From Conidiobolus incongruus B7586 (taxonomy: Eukaryota; Entomophthoromycota; Entomophthoromycetes; Entomophthorales; Conidiobolaceae): a DNA stretch of 14,522 nt. The stretch is taken from the NCBI GenBank assembly GCA_000697335.1, contig JNEM01000117.1, positions 1 through 14,522 of the forward strand. The letters are read 5' to 3'. Shown piece by piece: positions 10,189-14,522 of the stretch (its first letter is position 1; every line of letters begins with the position of its first letter). Below the pieces are notes generated by a model. That model did not search any database. It was not told where the DNA came from and was given only the letters and a program-made list of their open reading frames with translations. The position numbers and the translations under genes were made by a program.

Positions 10189-12604
10189 GGTAATTTAAAG
10201 ACAATTCAATTTTATTAAAAAGATAATTAGTTGTAATATTAATTGTTTTTCGTGATTTTAGATATTATTACTAATTACAAGGATCGGTATTTGGTGTATT
10301 TATACTATGATATCATCCATCGTATGCTCAAAAATTATGGGATTGATTATCATCATCAACTCAATTAATAATATGCCTTTATCTTGATCACTTGTTACCA
10401 TTTTGTTAAAATATAATATAAAATAATATGATAATATATTTGATACATTATTTCATTAATAAAGATTGAATTTATTATAGATTTTTCTAACGTGGCTTAT
10501 AATCTGTTAACAAAATAAGAATAATAATTTATTTTCTAATAATAAATAGGAGATTCTATTCATTTAAATCAAATTTTGGAATTTATATAAATATATATAT
10601 CTATATATTAACATTATTCGTAAAACGGAATAATTATCATATAAAATTTAATTAACAAACAATATATAGCTTGAATTAAATTTTTAAATATTTATAAAGG
10701 TTCTTTAATTTATAATTTATTATCATATTTGATAGTTTTAATTTAGTTTCAATAATATGTATTGAAAAAATTATATTAAATAAAAATTTATCATGAAATT
10801 AATAAAATATATTTTTATTAAACTGCTAAATAATATAACCAAATTTACTTGGAATTTTGTATTCATGATAATAATCTCTAACTGAGACTATAAATTCATT
10901 GATCAATTATTCTAATATATTAAATAATAATAACTCTAGGATGATTTTTCGAAGTTATTAATGAATTCTTGCAATAAATATATGACACTATCACAATAAA
11001 TAGGCTATAATTTTCATATAGTCACCCAATAAGCTCTTTGAAAAATAGACTTTATGATTTAAATACTTATCATTGTTATAATGAATCTCCAAAAATAAAG
11101 AGTATCAAATTCTGTAATTTAACAAGCCATGAATGAGAACACAACCTTTTTGAATCAAATAACAAGAAAATTTATCATTCTTGAAGTTAATTTCAAAAAT
11201 GAATGTGAAATTTTCTAATGGCGAACTCTATTCGAATTTTCTAATTTATTACTATAAAATAATAAAAATAATGTTTAAAAGTTGAAAATCATGTAATACC
11301 TATAAATCAATATTTTTTTTCATTTTCATTAATAAATTATCTGCTATGATTTATTGGTTCAAATTATAACTTTATTTCAATGTTCGAAATATTCAAATTT
11401 AATTACTATTCCATGTTCAATATTATTTCCATATGCAAGGTTTGATATGGATTGATCAATGATTGTTCCAAATAAAATAAATGATTTATAACCAGAAAAA
11501 AATATTTTTTGTTATCATGATTCTATTACAATTAAAGGTAAACAATCTGAATTTTTTTGACATATGAAAAATTATTATTAATGCTTAATCAAGGGTTCGA
11601 TAATATACAATTTAAATATGTTTTTCACCCAGAATTAAGCATTAGATAAATAAATTATACTGTTAGTGAAATGTATTATATAGAGTTAATAACTCATTAA
11701 TGATAAACTTGAATTTTCATGTAAAATACTACCATCAATGTTAGATATATTCAATATTCGGATCTTTTATCCTGGAATGAATAGGGCCACATCCCAAATT
11801 TTATTAATAAGAATAATAATTTATAATTCAAATTCAATTTATATTTATATTATCTAAAGTCAAAATATTCAATATAGACAATGTCAATTAAATATATCAA
11901 CTTTACAAATGGTTTAAATTGCAATTATTAATATTCGATGATATAAAGGCATTCAATCTTCTTTTCAGAATGCACTCATTATATTGATTAAATTTTCATT
12001 TGAATTGTATAATATAATGAAATATATTTCCAAATATATTATGTCAAAATTAAACTAAATAAAATTGGTGTAATATTTACTTCAAAATACATTGCTTGAT
12101 ATATCTATTTTTCAATTTTTCTCGATATTTCAACAGTTCTATAGTTTTGCAAAATAAATAATTAATACTAAAAATCGCAATCTCCAAACTTGGAATTAAT
12201 TGTTTGATGTGACATTAATACTAATTAGATCCCTCTTAAATACAGCAAAACATCCTCATAAACTGTAATGTTTGTTGTATGAATCAATTAGAGTAATATT
12301 TAATTAGATTTTTGATGAAAGTAAACAAAGTGATAAAGTTAAAAATAAAATAGTAAGATCAAAATCTAAATAGCTTATTTCTTTCTATTTTTCTAATATA
12401 TCAATAAAATGACTCAATTTCGTCAATATTCAGAATGTGCATCGTTTCAAGATGAAAATAAGATATTTTTATATTCCCAATGCTTCAATTCACGATCTTC
12501 AAATACTGAAATATCAAGAAAGTAAATTTCAAAGCCTTATCATCATATTCTGACTGGGAAATTTCAAAATGTTGTGAATATTATGAATAAATTGATAAAT
12601 CAAG
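10189..12604. other. Gene-free region upstream of HUL5 and of the transcription factor relic
   Basis: No intact gene, RNA gene or mobile element is visible. The proximal part presumably holds the HUL5 promoter, but no specific element stands out. An AT dinucleotide tract lies near 10590-10610. The second copy of a repeat shared with 1661-1685 lies at 10989-11011. An 11-base inverted repeat pair (11579-11589 with 11634-11644) is probably chance. Lines such as 11101-11220 carry about a quarter to a third G plus C, unlike the spacer at 5200-6933, which hints at decayed coding sequence. An ATG-started 38-codon frame at 12409-12525 ends just before the relic and could be an upstream piece of it. 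Confidence 0.5.
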
Positions 12605-14050
12605 CAACTCGTGCCTCCCTCAATACCCACCCAAGAGGAAATTTTCGCTGATGAAATCTTCTTTAGGATTTAATGAAGATTTGGGATTCTATAAAATCCT
12701 GTTAATGATGCATCACCTTATTCTGACTCTCCAAACTAGTTTGAATTCAATATTTAAGATAATTTTTATTATCTAACAGTATAATGAACCATTAATCCCT
12801 TATGCAATTGATTAGAACAACCATATTTATTAAAAGATATGGTGGAATTATACAAACTGTTTATTTTCCCTAGAAGCCTTATTTTATTTCTCAAGAAAGT
12901 TGATATCGTGCTAGAAAACAGATATGAATATATTTTGTTTTTATATGCAATATTAATTAGAGGTGAGTTTTTATGCAAATCTTTAGAGTTTAGCTCCAAT
13001 GAAGGATTTAATATATGAAGATTTTACTTTTATTATTGTTATAAATGTTATTTATCTAGGGTTGATAATATAACCCTAGTCTTAGTCCAATCTAGTCTTG
13101 TTGCCAATAGTTTAGAAATATATTTGGAATATACATCAGCTAATCTTACTACTATGCAAGCAATTTAATATGCTCAAACTCTCAATCTTCATGATCCAAC
13201 CCATACATCCTATCACGATGATAATATAGCATTAACAATAGAAAAGTATCTAATATGGACTAACTGCACCATGATTGGCTTCAAATTTTACTTTTACAAT
13301 AATACCATTTGAGCCTTGGAATATATTTGGCAAATTCCATTGGAAAAATTTAATGAAGCTCCGATTAAACTAAAAAAATGGGCGCAACATGTTCCAATCA
13401 TTGCCCACTTAACAAAGTGCATTTGCGAAGTGATTGAGTTTGATACTCCATTGGTAGCTGAGAATTTGTCAAATTAAAATATAGATTATGGTAAATTACG
13501 TTCATTCGATAAGCTCAAAAAGGAATCTATTGAATCGAAAATAACGAAGTAGGAGAATTATCTGTGAGCTATTTTCAAAGCAACCATTTAGAATTCAATC
13601 CCTATCATTGTGCACTTATTATGCAGTATACATTATATCACAGTTTGAAAATTATTTCCTGTGATTTATTCAATAAAATTTTGACATCAGGCAATGGTCG
13701 ATACCATGTATTGTGAAGTAATATTGAGATAACTATCCGCATCAAAGCTCTTAGCATTGGCCAACGAGAACCATGCTCTAACTATTATCACACATTCACA
13801 TATGCGCTATTTAGAAATGTCCCATTTCAGCATGGTATTGGCCTACTTCTATGCCTTACGTACGTTAGTTAATGGAAGTGTCCTCATCATTGAACAATGC
13901 GAGATTATATCCACTATTATCGATAAACTCAAATTAATATCACAATTCTGGTCAACAACTAAAGATCTATATGATAATATCATAACAGCTCTTAAAGATC
14001 AATATACATCCAATGCTCATCACAATATAAAATATTTTGAAATTGAATAA
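12605..14050 (+). pseudogene. Decayed fungal transcription factor (fungal-specific TF domain of Zn2Cys6 proteins)
   Basis: The frame with codons starting at 12605, 12608 and so on can be followed to a TAA at 14048 with no visible frameshift. Fungal-TF-domain hallmarks appear in order: LEQPYLLKDMVELY (12812 on), an N-terminal helix; RYEYILFLYAIL (about 12920), like the usual LLLYAI helix; VDNITLVLVQSSLVANSLE then YAQTLNLHDPTH (13061-13205), the core of the domain; IEKYLIWTNCTMIG (about 13240), matching the usual RRRIWW segment; WQIPL (about 13330); and a C-terminal helical tail with LKLISQFWSTTKDLYDNI (about 13930). From 12812 to 14047 there are 412 codons with ten internal stops: 13016, 13166, 13310, 13475, 13550, 13565, 13589, 13646, 13682 and 13730. 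Chance would give some 30-40. Upstream of 12812 stops are denser: 12671, 12674, 12692, 12737, 12755, 12782, 12785 and 12809. The zinc-cluster DNA-binding domain was not found. The intact protein would have been a nuclear regulator; its target is unknown. Confidence 0.75.
13733..14050 (+). other. Longest still-open segment of the transcription factor relic (C-terminal tail)
   Basis: After the last internal stop, 105 codons remain open to a TAA at 14048-14050. They read as amphipathic helices typical of the C-terminal end of fungal transcription factor domains (ALANENHALTIITHSHMRYL, then LKLISQFWSTTKDLYDNI). There is no in-frame ATG until the Met of HMRYL. I read it as the tail of the pseudogene, not a separate small gene. 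Confidence 0.6.
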
Positions 14051-14522
14051 TAATTTTAATATCACTCCAGATTTTAAATAACAAGATTTTATATAGGTTA
14101 AATATAAATTAATATTTTAATATATAATTTACTAAAATAAGTATATAATATAAAATTAATATTTTTTTTATTATCAATAGCTTATTGCTATATATTTAAT
14201 AAACTTTTAATATTTAAAAAATCATTCTTTTTATTAAAAATTAAAATTTTATGTTTTATAAACTAATAATAATTATTTGTAAATATTTTCTTTTTTATAA
14301 GCTAATTTTTTAATTACTTAACCCAATTATAATTAAGTAGGTTATAATCTAGTGAATATATTAAATATAACAGTTCTTTTTAATTATTTTTAATTATAAA
14401 TTTTATTATCACTATATATATTATATAAATTTATAAATATCTTTAAAATATATTATTATAATAATTAAGCATAGTTTAAATTAAAAGAACTATATAAAAT
14501 TTAATATAGACTAATTTTTTCA
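14051..14522. other. AT-rich spacer after the relic
   Basis: G plus C falls sharply just past the TAA of the relic, to a level like that of 5200-6933. The stretch has A and T runs and no readable frame, RNA gene or repeat family. The sharp change of composition at about 14050 marks the former 3' end of the decayed gene. Confidence 0.65.

Noticed and set aside
11590-11605. GGTTCGA, like a tRNA T-loop
   Set aside because: There is no matching T-stem, anticodon arm or acceptor stem around it.
11579-11644. Inverted repeat taatgcttaat / attaagcatta with a 44-base spacer; also 1421-1433 with 1461-1473
   Set aside because: Arms of 11-13 bases with at most one mismatch arise readily by chance in sequence this AT-rich. 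No gene end, target duplication or element boundary is associated.
12264-12296. CNVCCMNQLE followed by a stop, resembling the first half of a Zn2Cys6 cluster upstream of the relic
   Set aside because: It keeps only CxxC with a stop where the third Cys should be, has no second half (CxxCx6-8C), and lies in another frame from the relic.
12769-12999. 76-codon open frame on the minus strand
   Set aside because: It starts at TTG and runs antisense to the N-terminal part of the transcription factor relic, whose plus-strand frame has family hallmarks. About one such open run is expected by chance in the window.
1-14522. Mobile elements, virus-like elements, CRISPR arrays, rRNA
   Set aside because: No transposase, reverse transcriptase, capsid or integrase motif, no long terminal repeats, no regularly spaced repeats and no rRNA-like sequence could be recognised on either strand.

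Overview
The window looks like nuclear DNA from a very AT-rich fungus. The evidence is two intron-style eukaryotic protein genes, 50-56 bp introns with GT...AG ends, and a decayed zinc-cluster-type transcription factor, a family largely confined to fungi. The low GC content, together with this style of transcription factor, makes an early-diverging lineage (for example Entomophthoromycotina/Conidiobolus-like) my best guess. That placement is inference from memory of family style, not a database match.

Layout: 1-3073 holds no intact gene and is mostly non-coding, with a few coding-like scraps and no clear homology. At 3074-5199 (+) lies a pentatricopeptide-repeat (PPR) protein, probably mitochondrial; its N-terminal presequence sits in a different frame from the 671-codon body. 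The span 5200-6933 is an extremely AT-rich spacer between the convergent 3' ends of the two genes. At 6934-10188 (-) lies a complete four-exon gene for a HECT ubiquitin ligase of the UBE3C/Hul5 family (1031 residues when spliced). From 10189 to about 12600 there is gene-free DNA of less extreme composition. About 12605-14050 (+) is a pseudogene of a fungal transcription factor, readable in a single frame through many stop codons. From 14051 to the end is AT-rich spacer again.

The two intact genes have unrelated roles: mitochondrial RNA metabolism for the PPR protein, and proteasome-linked ubiquitin chain elongation for Hul5/UBE3C. I see no operon-like or system-level link between them. I found no tRNA, rRNA, CRISPR array or recognisable mobile element. 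I did not find a novel multi-gene system. The points most worth a second look are the frame break at the PPR N-terminus and the transcription factor relic, which carries many stops but no visible indels.
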